Positions 8,349-15,113 of a DNA stretch of 29,458 bases are shown here, piece by piece. The notes below the pieces were generated by a model, which worked only from the letters and a program-made list of their open reading frames with translations, had not been told where the DNA came from and did not search any database. A program made the translations under genes and the position numbers. Source of the stretch: DATNPH01 sp036703315. Lineage in GTDB: Bacteria > Cyanobacteriota > Cyanobacteriia > Cyanobacteriales > Coleofasciculaceae. The number at the start of each line of letters is the position of its first letter. The stretch's first letter is position 1. The stretch spans positions 1-29,458 of the forward strand of contig DATNPH010000096.1 of the NCBI GenBank assembly GCA_036703315.1, read 5' to 3'.

Positions 8349-8782
8349 ATGAACTCTCCGGAACTCAAGCAACAATATGCTCAAGAACATCGTAATTTTG
8401 AATAGATAGACCTCTCTCAGGTAAACCTTGTTTGGAGCAATCTGAGGAATGCGTAAGTCCTGAAAGAGTCGTCCAAAAACAACTAGGCTAACGCAAGAGC
8501 TTGTGCCTAAGAGGCACCGCGAGAACTAACGCTAACGCACTTTTGTGTAAGGTAGACATTGCCCACCCTACTACTGATTTTTCCCTCGCAATGGAGTTAT
8601 TTTTGGACAAATTCTAAGAGGAGCAGATTTAGGTCGAGCCGCTCTAATAAACACTTACTTAAGTGAAGCCAACTTAAGTATTGCTAATCGCCAGGATGCT
8701 AACCTCAATCAAACGAAGCTAACGGGGACTCAGTTGAATGAGACAAACCTAAATGCTGCTCATGGCTCTGTGCTGATGTTAT
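8349..8782 (+). pseudogene. pentapeptide-repeat protein gene, broken by stops and a MITE
   Basis: The ATG at 8349 starts MNSPELKQQYAQEHRNFE, a typical cyanobacterial pentapeptide-protein beginning, then hits TAG at 8403; reading on in the same frame gives IDLSQVNLVWSNLRNA before a second stop. After an inserted element (8471-8608) the pentapeptide pattern resumes in an open frame from 8611: ILRGADLGRA, LSEANLSIAN, DANLNQTKLTGTQLNETNLNAA, running up to the end of bciB on the other strand. The A(D/N)LXX periodicity is clear in both halves, so this is one decayed gene. Confidence 0.8.
8471..8608. repeat. 138-bp MITE-like insertion in the pentapeptide pseudogene
   Basis: GTCCAAAAACAACT (8471-8484) and AGTTATTTTTGGAC (8595-8608) are inverted copies matching at 13 of 14 positions. 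They bound a segment with no pentapeptide coding pattern, while pentapeptide code lies on both sides. It encodes no protein. The segment also carries a GTAGACATTGCCCACC-like motif common in cyanobacterial interspersed repeats. Confidence 0.65.
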
Positions 8783-9991
8783 CTAAGCTTCAGGCAACTT
8801 ATACTGCTCCACAATCCGCTTCGCGTACTCTGGCACATGCGCCTCTAACTTTTCTGGGTGATTGCGCTTCATATATAAGTAGTTGCGAGTAAAGTGAGAG
8901 TCAATCGAGAAACGAGCATACTCTAAACCTTTAGGGCCAATTTTTTCAATCACAACGCCCATCATCTTAGCTGCCCACATGGGTAGGGTAACGCCTTTGT
9001 CATAAGCAGGAATGCTCTGTTGCACAGCCTTTTGTCTGTCTCCCTGTGACATTACCGACTGCGTTTCTATCTGGTTTTGCACTAAATCCAGCATTTCCTG
9101 TCCAGTATCGTTGCGTACCACAATCCACTGCCAGCCAAAAGGCGCTCCCATGTAGCCGACGACTAAATCGGCTAACGAGTTCACATAGTCAAAACAGCTC
9201 ATGCAAGAGGGGGCAAAAACATCTTTGAGCTGATTGGTTTTCAGTCCAAAGAAGGGAACGGTTTCAATCGAGCCATCTTCATGTTTGAAGTGAACTCGGA
9301 AGTCTTGCATGAACTCGTAATGTACTACCGTTTCAGGGGAGCGGCTGGTTGTATCAAGGAATTTTTGCAACCCTGCACGGGTTACATTATCGACACAGGG
9401 CGTTCCCAGAACATAGAGCTTTTCTAAACCCAGCTGTTTCTCAACGGCTCGTAATGCCTGGATTTGGCAACCCACGCCAATCACCAACAGCCGCTTCATG
9501 CCAGATTGCTCAATTTGCTCCAACACGGAAAGGTTAGGCGAGAGGGTTGGCTTATTCACCCGCGCTGCCAGAATTTCTTCTGGAGTACGAGCAATGATTG
9601 GCATGGGCCCAAATCGGTCTTCTTTGGTGTTTTGGACACAGACGACACCTTCAACTTTGCCGCTAGTGAGCATTTCAATGGCAATGGTGCTAACAATCCC
9701 CGTCCACTGCGCCCCCTCGATTGGTTCTATTTTCCGCGCCGCCATCATGTCCTGGTTGACGCCAAAGTACCAATCATCTGGGTTATCAAGATTGCGGCTT
9801 CTGCCGTGAGCTTGTTCTTCTAGTTCAGTAATCTGCTGGTTTAAGAATGCACAGGCTTCCTTGACATAGTGAACATAGTATGTATCACATAGTCCACACT
9901 CGCTACAGAGTTCCTTAGCTGGGCGTGTGCTGCCTGGTTTTAAGGCTTTAGCTTTTTTATGGGTGGCAGAATCAGGAGTCACTGAAGTCAT
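8783..9991 (-). CDS. bciB: BciB-type ferredoxin-dependent 3,8-divinyl (proto)chlorophyllide reductase
   Basis: A 402-residue protein of the FrhB/F420-dehydrogenase beta-subunit family, collinear with cyanobacterial BciB (Synechocystis slr1923 type). The N-terminal cysteine cluster CSECGLC (Cys29, 32, 35), then TPCVDNVTRAG and APSCMSCFDYVNSLADLVVGYMGAP, supply the iron-sulfur ligands; the flavin-binding core lies between. BciB reduces the 8-vinyl group of divinyl chlorophyll precursors using ferredoxin. Plant 7-hydroxymethyl-chlorophyll-a reductase is a close relative, but in cyanobacteria the divinyl reductase role is usual. The ATG at 9991 is suitable for the family length. It is a single gene, flanked by the pentapeptide pseudogene and, on the other side, a divergent plus-strand locus. 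Confidence 0.9.
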   Translation of the reverse strand: MTSVTPDSATHKKAKALKPGSTRPAKELCSECGLCDTYYVHYVKEACAFLNQQITELEEQAHGRSRNLDNPDDWYFGVNQDMMAARKIEPIEGAQWTGIVSTIAIEMLTSGKVEGVVCVQNTKEDRFGPMPIIARTPEEILAARVNKPTLSPNLSVLEQIEQSGMKRLLVIGVGCQIQALRAVEKQLGLEKLYVLGTPCVDNVTRAGLQKFLDTTSRSPETVVHYEFMQDFRVHFKHEDGSIETVPFFGLKTNQLKDVFAPSCMSCFDYVNSLADLVVGYMGAPFGWQWIVVRNDTGQEMLDLVQNQIETQSVMSQGDRQKAVQQSIPAYDKGVTLPMWAAKMMGVVIEKIGPKGLEYARFSIDSHFTRNYLYMKRNHPEKLEAHVPEYAKRIVEQYKLPEA

Positions 9992-10263
9992 TGAAAAGTC
10001 GTCTCTTAAAACTCAGGTCAATTGTCTCACGATACCTTAGAGGCGATTGAGTACGCTTAATGACCTGTGACTAATTGGAGATTATCTAAAAAAGCGGGTT
10101 GACTGACAAAACTCGTGGGTTCTAGTCCTGAGTTGTAAGGCTGAACTGAACGCAAACATCATCTTATACAAACCGAGCGTCAGGGCGAACGCGATCGCAA
10201 ACACCAGACGGTCATATTGAATATGTGAACCGTTGATACTCACTGAAGTTGAGGTAAAAGGCA

Positions 10264-10482
10264 ATGTCTAAAAATCGCCAACAGAATGATTTTGAAAAAG
10301 CTACGGAAGCCGCAACATTTGCAGCAGGAGGCGCTGCCGCAGGTGCAGGAGTTGCTGCCACAGTTGGAGGTATGGGTTTAGCAGTCGGCGGAACTGCTGT
10401 TGCTATTGGAGCCGCTCCGGTTGTGGCTGCTGGTGCAGTAGTTGGACTAGCTGCTTATGGATTGAAAAAACTATTTGACTAG
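10264..10482 (+). CDS. tiny Gly/Ala-rich hydrophobic protein, first of two
   Basis: A 72-residue protein with a polar head (SKNRQQNDFEKATEA) followed by about 50 residues almost entirely Gly, Ala, Val and Ile, ending in AYGLKKLFD. The regular small-residue spacing (AAGGAAAGAGVAATVGG, GLAVGGTAVAIG) is that of glycine-zipper helices that pack in membranes. The ATG is preceded by GAGGTAAAAGG, a usable ribosome site. It shares its layout and a C-terminal APVVAAGAVVG...YGLKK pattern with the next gene. I do not recognise a named family; membrane insertion is inference, and a structural or pore-forming role is only a guess. Confidence 0.75.
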   Translation: MSKNRQQNDFEKATEAATFAAGGAAAGAGVAATVGGMGLAVGGTAVAIGAAPVVAAGAVVGLAAYGLKKLFD

Positions 10483-10513
10483 GGCGTGTCTGTGAAGTTC
10501 TAAATTTGACCGT

Positions 10514-10580
10514 AGGGGCGAAGCATTTGTTTCTAGATGTGTGGCTTAAATCTATATTTTGTATGCAAATGCTTCGCCCT
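10514..10580. repeat. palindromic element between the two mini-protein genes
   Basis: GGGCGAAGCATTTG (10516-10529) and CAAATGCTTCGCCC (10566-10579) are perfect 14-base inverted arms around about 36 bases. The GTAGGGGCGAAGCATTTG motif is a common interspersed repeat of cyanobacteria. In the transcript it would fold into a stable hairpin between the two coding regions. Confidence 0.7.
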
Positions 10581-10637
10581 CACTAACGCAAGCAGACCGA
10601 CTCTGGAGTGTAGATAGTACAAACAGGAGAACGAAAA

Positions 10638-10892
10638 ATGGATGGAGAAGATCGGACAATTCTAGGTGCAATAGGCGCAATTGCAGCTGCTGCTGGTACA
10701 GCCGCAGTGGAAGTAGCAATTCCTTCTGCGGCTCCAGGAATTTTAGGCGCTATAGGATTTACCACCGTGACTACCGTTGCAGCTCCAGCCGCAGCAGTCG
10801 TAGCAGCAGTAGGAGGTATTGGCTATGTAGGCTACAAAGTGTGTAAGGGATTGAACCCTAAAAACAACAACAAAAGGTTCCCTAGTGCTTAG
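10638..10892 (+). CDS. tiny Gly/Ala-rich hydrophobic protein, second of two
   Basis: An 84-residue protein: a short acidic head (MDGEDR), a Gly/Ala/Val/Ile-rich body with two hydrophobic stretches (TILGAIGAIAAAAGTAAVEV and the segment around FTTVTTVAAPAAAVVAAVGG) and a basic tail (NPKNNNKRFPSA). A good AGGAGA Shine-Dalgarno lies about eight bases before the ATG. Its stop is three bases before the ATG of the HNH gene, so the two are almost certainly co-translated. It resembles the preceding mini-protein in composition and in the APAAAVVAAVGGIGYVGYK pattern. No family was recognised. Confidence 0.75.
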   Translation: MDGEDRTILGAIGAIAAAAGTAAVEVAIPSAAPGILGAIGFTTVTTVAAPAAAVVAAVGGIGYVGYKVCKGLNPKNNNKRFPSA

Positions 10893-10895
10893 TAG

Positions 10896-11273
10896 ATGAG
10901 TTCCAGAAAGCCTCCTAACCCGCTGCAAAAACTGGTGCGAGGTGCGATTCGGAATCTGATTAATCAGGCTAACGGTCAAAAAGCTGATAAACCTGCAAAG
11001 CAAAAGACTAAAAAACCTGCTGCTACCAGATCCCAATCTAAATCTAAGCTAGACAAAGAAAAGCGATCGCGCCATATCCCTGCATCAGTCCGTGTTTCAG
11101 TTCTGCATAGGGACGGCTACAAGTGCGTTTACTGCGGTCGCAGTGCGAAGCAAGTTCAACTAGAAGTTGATCACATCGTTGCTTTTTCCACAGGTGGAAG
11201 CAATGACCCCAGCAACTTGCAAACTTTGTGTTTCGACTGCAACCGAGGCAAAGGTGCGCGTTGCTTGAGATAA
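10896..11273 (+). CDS. HNH endonuclease with a basic N-terminal extension
   Basis: A 125-residue protein. Residues 1-60 are Lys/Arg-rich and probably flexible (KADKPAKQKTKKPAATRSQ). The C-terminal half is a canonical HNH domain: CVYC (Cys77, Cys80), the core VDHIVAFSTGGSNDPSNLQTL with Asp92/His93 and Asn107, and CFDCNRGKG (Cys112, Cys115), giving a four-Cys zinc site around the beta-beta-alpha metal nuclease fold. A HIP1 octamer is read in frame before the domain. The gene starts three bases after the second mini-protein gene and ends 27 bases before a strong terminator, so it closes that unit. Its natural target is unknown. Confidence 0.88.
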   Translation: MSSRKPPNPLQKLVRGAIRNLINQANGQKADKPAKQKTKKPAATRSQSKSKLDKEKRSRHIPASVRVSVLHRDGYKCVYCGRSAKQVQLEVDHIVAFSTGGSNDPSNLQTLCFDCNRGKGARCLR

Positions 11274-11299
11274 AGTGCAGAATCCCCTATTTTTCATAG

Positions 11300-11328
11300 C
11301 CCTCCGGTAAGTTCACGGAGGGTTTTTG
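11300..11328 (+). terminator. Rho-independent terminator after the HNH gene
   Basis: CCCTCCG (11300-11306) pairs perfectly with CGGAGGG (11316-11322) over a nine-base loop and is followed at once by TTTTT. It is the clearest end of the mini-protein/HNH transcript. A related but stemless copy of the CATAGCCCTCCG...GTTCAC sequence occurs at 12988-13012. Confidence 0.8.
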
Positions 11329-11435
11329 CTATTCCAAAAACTGCTGTATCTCAGTTGGTGGCAATTGGCGAAAGGTGGAAGTGCGATCGCATTAGTGCCT
11401 CATCCCCGTCCACTAGCTGAGATTCAAAGGATATA

Positions 11436-11600
11436 TCAGCTATCTTTGCGATTGCTTTCCAGGTACTTCTCAATTGTTGCCTGGAGCATCATGGTACTCA
11501 TAGGTATCCCAGTCGCCTCAGAAATATCCTTAAGTTGCCTGTGGATTTCCTTAGGCATACTGACTTTTACTTGAACTTTCTTTGACTTATCGACAGACAT
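11436..11600 (-). CDS. 54-residue ribbon-helix-helix (CopG/Arc-like) DNA-binding protein
   Basis: A short open frame from ATG at 11600 to TGA encodes 54 residues. VQVKVSMPKEIHRQLKDIS, then EATGIPMSTMMLQATIEKYLES, fits the ribbon-helix-helix fold: a beta strand (KVQVKVSM), helix 1 (PKEIHRQLKDISEAT), the G-x-P/S turn (GIPMS) and helix 2. Such proteins are dimeric repressors, often antitoxins. No clear Shine-Dalgarno precedes the ATG. Upstream, at 11658-11690, are repeats at about 11-base spacing that could be its operator. No intact toxin gene is visible downstream (11320-11435); only short coding-like scraps are. Confidence 0.8.
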   Translation of the reverse strand: MSVDKSKKVQVKVSMPKEIHRQLKDISEATGIPMSTMMLQATIEKYLESNRKDS

Positions 11601-11657
11601 CTTGGGTCAACTCTGGGACAACCCAATGATAAACCCCAGTTGGCTCTAACCTAACCA

Positions 11658-11690
11658 GGGTTTAACTTCGGGGTAACTTAAGGGTATTAG
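11658..11690. promoter_or_regulatory. repeat array upstream of the RHH gene (putative operator)
   Basis: On the minus strand the sequence reads as CTAATACCCTT, AAGTTACCCCG and AAGTTAAACCC, three imperfect 11-base units in tandem. Eleven bases is about one helical turn, as in operators bound by successive RHH dimers. The array lies 58-90 bases upstream of the RHH start. A related array is at 11941-11979. Confidence 0.45.
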
Positions 11691-11701
11691 CTGTTAACTA
11701 A

Positions 11702-11830
11702 CCTGACCATGACCGCCCTGAGTTTAGCCCTGATATCAACCGTTGTACCAGTGCAATAGCCAAGATGCAGGCAATTAATAAGGCTTATGATGAGTTTCTG
11801 AAGGTATTCAGCAAGGTTTGGTTTTCCTAG
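11702..11830 (+). pseudogene. possible J-domain (DnaJ-like) gene fragment
   Basis: An open frame of 42 codons without a start (an in-frame TAA lies directly upstream) reads PDHDRPEFSPDIN...IAKMQAINKAYDEFLKVF. The PDHDRPEF and KMQAINKAYDEF parts look like the loop after an HPD motif and the last helices of a J-domain. If so, it is the tail of a decayed DnaJ-like gene. The match is short and the call is tentative. Confidence 0.4.
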
Positions 11831-11940
11831 CTCAAGCGCTGCGATCGCAGTGCTTCTGCAATCTGCTCCTTGACGAAATATCAGCTATCCTTGCGTTAGC
11901 GAAGCTTGCCGGAGGCATCGCCATCCAGAACTATCCTATT

Positions 11941-11979
11941 TTACCCCTAGGTTACCCTTCGGTTACCCATCGGTATAAT
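11941..11979 (+). promoter_or_regulatory. TTACCC repeat array overlapping a TATAAT promoter box
   Basis: TTTTACCCCTA, GGTTACCCTTC, GGTTACCCATC and then GGTATAATG follow one another at 11-base spacing. The last unit forms a perfect -10 box TATAAT (11974-11979); a -35 element is poor (GTTACC at 17-base spacing), which suits a regulated promoter. The units match those upstream of the RHH gene, so the same regulator could bind both. Confidence 0.5.
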
Positions 11980-12024
11980 GAACACTGCACATAAACAGCA
12001 TCCCTCAATCTTTATAAAGGCGGG

Positions 12025-12169
12025 GGAGGAGTTAATAATTGCTTTTTGCTGTTCCAAAAAGTGCTCTATCTCATACCAATTTTTTAGGTTCAGGACTCAC
12101 GCAAATTGGGACTTCAGGCACTACCTATAGCGTTATGGTGGGCTATGCCCACACTACAATTAGAGGTTA
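12025..12169 (+). other. possible truncated small ORF behind the array promoter
   Basis: GGAGGAG (12025-12031) lies seven bases before a TTG at 12039, an ideal Shine-Dalgarno spacing, downstream of the TATAAT at 11974. The frame from that TTG (MLFAVPKSALSH...) soon runs into the MITE at 12092 and stops there near 12173. This may be the 5' end of a gene cut by the insertion, or chance. Confidence 0.25.
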
Positions 12170-12272
12170 TGCGTAAGTCCTAAGGTTGTCTGCACTAGAG
12201 GCACCCTCTGTAGGGGCGCACCTTAGAGCGCCCCTACCTAAAATTTCATGCAATATCATAGGGGGTTGGTAT
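12073..12272. repeat. nested inverted-repeat elements (MITE cluster)
   Basis: An outer element is bounded by ATACCAA (12073-12079) and TTGGTAT (12266-12272). Inside it, a 90-base unit has AGGACTCACGCA (12092-12103) and TGCGTAAGTCCT (12170-12181), matching at 11 of 12 inverted positions, with a GTGGGC-TAT-GCCCAC hairpin in its middle. A further perfect 10-base palindrome, GTAGGGGCGC / GCGCCCCTAC (12210-12219 and 12228-12237), follows. The TGCGTAAGTCCT end also occurs at 8452-8464 near the pentapeptide pseudogene. Confidence 0.7.
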
Positions 12273-12371
12273 CAGATGGTAGCAACTGAGGGAAGAAGGG
12301 AGCGCGATCGCCAGTGAGCTACAGTTGAGTGTGAGAGAGTTGTCTAGTTGGCTGTTGGAGTGGATTGGACA

Positions 12372-12968
12372 ATGTCATACAGTCAGTTTGATATTAATGC
12401 CATTCGGGAAAATTTTGGTATTGCGATCGCGGAACAGGTAGGTACGTTTGCAGAGGTTCCAGAGGTCAGCTACAGTGATTTTTTGGCAGAAACTTTACGG
12501 TTTAATACACCAATTGCTTTGGCAATTAATTCAGAAAAATCACGCTCTGAGATGATTATTGCTCCCATTCTGCTTGAACTAAAGCGACAGTTTCCTCAGA
12601 GAGTTAGTATCTTTTCAGGTAAGGATTTTACGGTTGATTTTGAAAAAGGACCAAGTGGATTTTGCGACTTTCTAATTAGCCGTTCACCGGAGCAGTTGGC
12701 GATTCAGTCACCAGTAATTACGATTGTAGAAGCGAACAATGAAAATATTGAGGGGGGCTTGGGACAGTGCATGGCAGAAATGATTGCAGCACAAATATTT
12801 AATCTGCGTAAGGGAAATAATATTTCCCAAATATTGGGAGTAGTGACAACCGGGAGCAGCTGGAAGTTTATGCGATTAGAAGGGAGAACGATTGAGGTAG
12901 ATTTGAATGAATACTTTTTGAATCAAGTTGGTAAGCTATTGGGAATTTTAAGTCTGAGTTTAACCTAA
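12372..12968 (+). CDS. PD-(D/E)XK-like conserved hypothetical protein
   Basis: A 198-residue protein from ATG at 12372, with GGAG about 11 bases upstream; the frame also extends to a TTG at 12348. The pattern SRSEMIIAPILLEL, then GFCDFLIS (Asp99), then VITIVEANNENIEGGLGQCMAEMIAAQIFN (Glu120, Gln132) matches the order of the nuclease-like PD-(D/E)XK fold: early Glu, Asp, Glu-x-Lys strand, then a Gln-bearing helix. The catalytic Lys is replaced by Asn122 (EAN), so it may not cut DNA. A HIP1 octamer is read in frame near the start. It stands alone after the MITE cluster. The function is unknown. Confidence 0.75.
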   Translation: MSYSQFDINAIRENFGIAIAEQVGTFAEVPEVSYSDFLAETLRFNTPIALAINSEKSRSEMIIAPILLELKRQFPQRVSIFSGKDFTVDFEKGPSGFCDFLISRSPEQLAIQSPVITIVEANNENIEGGLGQCMAEMIAAQIFNLRKGNNISQILGVVTTGSSWKFMRLEGRTIEVDLNEYFLNQVGKLLGILSLSLT

Positions 12969-13137
12969 TTTAACCATTCTTAACCTCCATAGCCCTCCGC
13001 AGAGTTCACTGAAATGGCAGGAAAACGTCTCGAATGGAAAGTGTTAGAGGTGTTAGAGCAGGTAGAGATTTCAAATTCGTAATCCACCAAAGACAATCGA
13101 TAGTTAAGGACTTTGGCAAGGGTAAAGGTAATCTATC

Positions 13138-13860
13138 TCAATGAAAAACTCGCTTACCTAAAGCATCAGCAAGTATCTTTAAATTAGTGAAACTTTGCGA
13201 AAAATCACATAAAAATAGGAAACTGACTGTGTATATTATTCCTGGATAACGTTCAGCCTGTGAAACAAAATTCTTAAGTATCTTGTTTAGCCTTGGTTCT
13301 AGAGACAGCATTAATAAAGCAACTAAGCTGCCCAGCACGGCTCCGCCTAGTATATCGCTAGGCCAGTGATAACCGACAGCTACCCGGAGGGCACAGTAAT
13401 ACAGACTAACCAAAAGGCAAAAAATACCTAACCTTTTATTAACAGTAAAAACTATAGTAGTGAATAGAAAAAATAGACCCGCGTGATCACTAGGAAATGA
13501 TCCAAAACCAGTAAAGGCCTCCCGCATTTCTTTGAACTGTGCCTGGAAAATTGGAGGAATTTCCAAGGGCATATTAATTAGTGGGCGTGGACGGTGAAAA
13601 ATACTTTGGCTTATGCGTGCCACAACATATGTAGGAAGGCATGAGAGTAAAACAAGCAAAACTCGATGCCGCAAATTGACAGTTGAGGAAGTTTTAGAAT
13701 CTTTCGAAAACCACCAATAGACTAGGACAGCAGCCATGATCAACTCAAGCAAATTTAGATTATTAAATAGAATCGCTTGCTTGGTAAAAAAATAGGAAGA
13801 AGCCATCCCATGGTTAAGTTGCTTTAATAACCAGAAGTCGGCAGTATTTGGAGTTTGCAT
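13138..13860 (-). CDS. PAP2-superfamily membrane phosphatase
   Basis: A 240-residue protein with about six membrane helices. It carries motif 2 PSDHA (residues 123-127) and motif 3 RVAVGYHWPSD (Arg159, His165, Asp169), the phosphatase signature of the PAP2 family (phosphatidic acid, undecaprenyl-diphosphate or other lipid phosphatases). The first motif, normally Lys-x6-Arg-Pro, is seen only as RISQSIFHRPRP without a clear Lys at the right spacing. The lipid substrate cannot be told. It is a single minus-strand gene, low in GC compared with its neighbours, with about 560 gene-free bases upstream. Confidence 0.9.
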   Translation of the reverse strand: MQTPNTADFWLLKQLNHGMASSYFFTKQAILFNNLNLLELIMAAVLVYWWFSKDSKTSSTVNLRHRVLLVLLSCLPTYVVARISQSIFHRPRPLINMPLEIPPIFQAQFKEMREAFTGFGSFPSDHAGLFFLFTTIVFTVNKRLGIFCLLVSLYYCALRVAVGYHWPSDILGGAVLGSLVALLMLSLEPRLNKILKNFVSQAERYPGIIYTVSFLFLCDFSQSFTNLKILADALGKRVFH

Positions 13861-14490
13861 TTATGCCTCAAGAATTGCAAGATTGTGATGATTAGTTACA
13901 GGTTTTTGCCCTATTGAAATTTCTTTATTTCCAACAAAATTAGCTAGAATGGCATCCTGACATACACAACAAACTTAGCATTTTGTTGAGAGTATAGAAG
14001 GCTATTCAATAACAAGAGCCTCAATTCTTATCAGATAATAGTTGTGAGCATTTGGCTAAAACAAGTTAGTCGAGTGGCTAAACTCCTTGGTGAAGTAAGT
14101 AGCATGGTTACTAAAGGAATTCTTTGAGAAAACCTATTCAGAGCCTTTGTTTTCTCCAGGTGTAAGATTAAGACAATCTGAATTAAAGGTTAATTTTAGG
14201 TTATCCCCATACCTTTTTACTCAATCCTGAACAGGAACGTCAATAGTAATAACTTGCTAGATATAGTTCAATACGCCTAGGAAATTACCGAATACCTTTG
14301 ATACAAAGTGCAAAATTGCAAAATATTCTAGTATTTGCTGAGGTGCAGTGGATGCTCAAAGTGGTTAAAACACTCATAATCACACTTAGGTGCCTAGCTT
14401 TAGTGAACCAATGTCACATGGTCATTGTTCACCGAGGTTGGGTTGGGGAAAAATAGAGGTGCGATCGCTTTCCAAGCCTTTGTAACAGAA
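13861..14490. other. gene-free stretch
   Basis: About 630 AT-rich bases between the PAP2 start and the acetyltransferase ATG. The end part (14425-14490) can be read in frame with the acetyltransferase from a TTG and contains a HIP1 octamer, but it has no family match. No RNA gene or terminator is evident. Confidence 0.4.
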
Positions 14491-15033
14491 ATGACAGGAA
14501 AACGTGGCAAATGGTTAAAGATTATTCAAGTAGAGACGGAGGAACATAGACTCTATGTAAGGGAGCTGTTTTGGGAAAACCTCAGTTCAACTAACTTGAT
14601 GGTCATCCGTGAATTTGGCATCAGTTCTGATGTCAGTGCAATCTTGGAGCAAGATATGGCGAAACTCCAACAATTTGCTCCGCCACGAGGACGCCTGCTT
14701 TTGGGAGAATATCAGGGCAAGATAGCTGGTTGCGCTGGCTTAAGAAAAATTGGCGAGGATGTTGGCGAGATTAAAAGGATGTATGTACGACCAGAGTATC
14801 GAAGAAGGGGTATTGGTCGGTCTCTGCTAGAAGCTCTCATCAGTGAAGCGCGCCAGATTGGTTACTCAACTTTACGCTTGGATAGCGCCCCTTTCGCTAA
14901 GGAGGCGCAGGTACTGTATCGTTCAGTAGGCTTCCACAACAGCGAACCATATCCTCAAAGTGACATTCCTCAGAAGTATCATTCACAGTGGGTATTTATG
15001 GAATTGGCTCTCTGTGTAGACACTTTTGAGTAG
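14491..15033 (+). CDS. GNAT-family N-acetyltransferase
   Basis: A 180-residue acetyltransferase from ATG at 14491. The acetyl-CoA-binding motif A is VGEIKRMYVRPEYRRRGIGRSLLEALISEA (RRRGIG at 104-109), followed by the beta-strand LRLDSAPFAKEAQVLYRSVGFHNSEPY typical of the GNAT fold. A longer frame starts at TTG 14425, but its extra residues look intergenic. The acceptor is unknown. It is the first gene of a plus-strand run with pdxJ (80-base gap) and a cupin. Small-molecule or amino-acid acetylation is plausible from the family. Confidence 0.85.
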   Translation: MTGKRGKWLKIIQVETEEHRLYVRELFWENLSSTNLMVIREFGISSDVSAILEQDMAKLQQFAPPRGRLLLGEYQGKIAGCAGLRKIGEDVGEIKRMYVRPEYRRRGIGRSLLEALISEARQIGYSTLRLDSAPFAKEAQVLYRSVGFHNSEPYPQSDIPQKYHSQWVFMELALCVDTFE

Positions 15034-15113
15034 AGTAAGCGTCACGTACCACTTCTTTGAAAGATAACAAGATAGGAGGCAATATTAGAACCAAGGAGCA
15101 GGAGTGAAATCAG

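Noticed and set aside
10082..10264. 60-residue minus-strand frame
   Set aside because: It has no ribosome site and no recognisable motif, and covers the leader of the mini-protein locus.
13015..13083. 22-codon ORF (MAGKRLEWKVLEVLEQ)
   Set aside because: Too short to judge and probably a remnant; its likeness to the start of the acetyltransferase (MTGKRGKW) may be chance.
14425..14490. Extended TTG start of the acetyltransferase
   Set aside because: The added residues show no GNAT similarity and the ATG at 14491 gives a normal-length protein.
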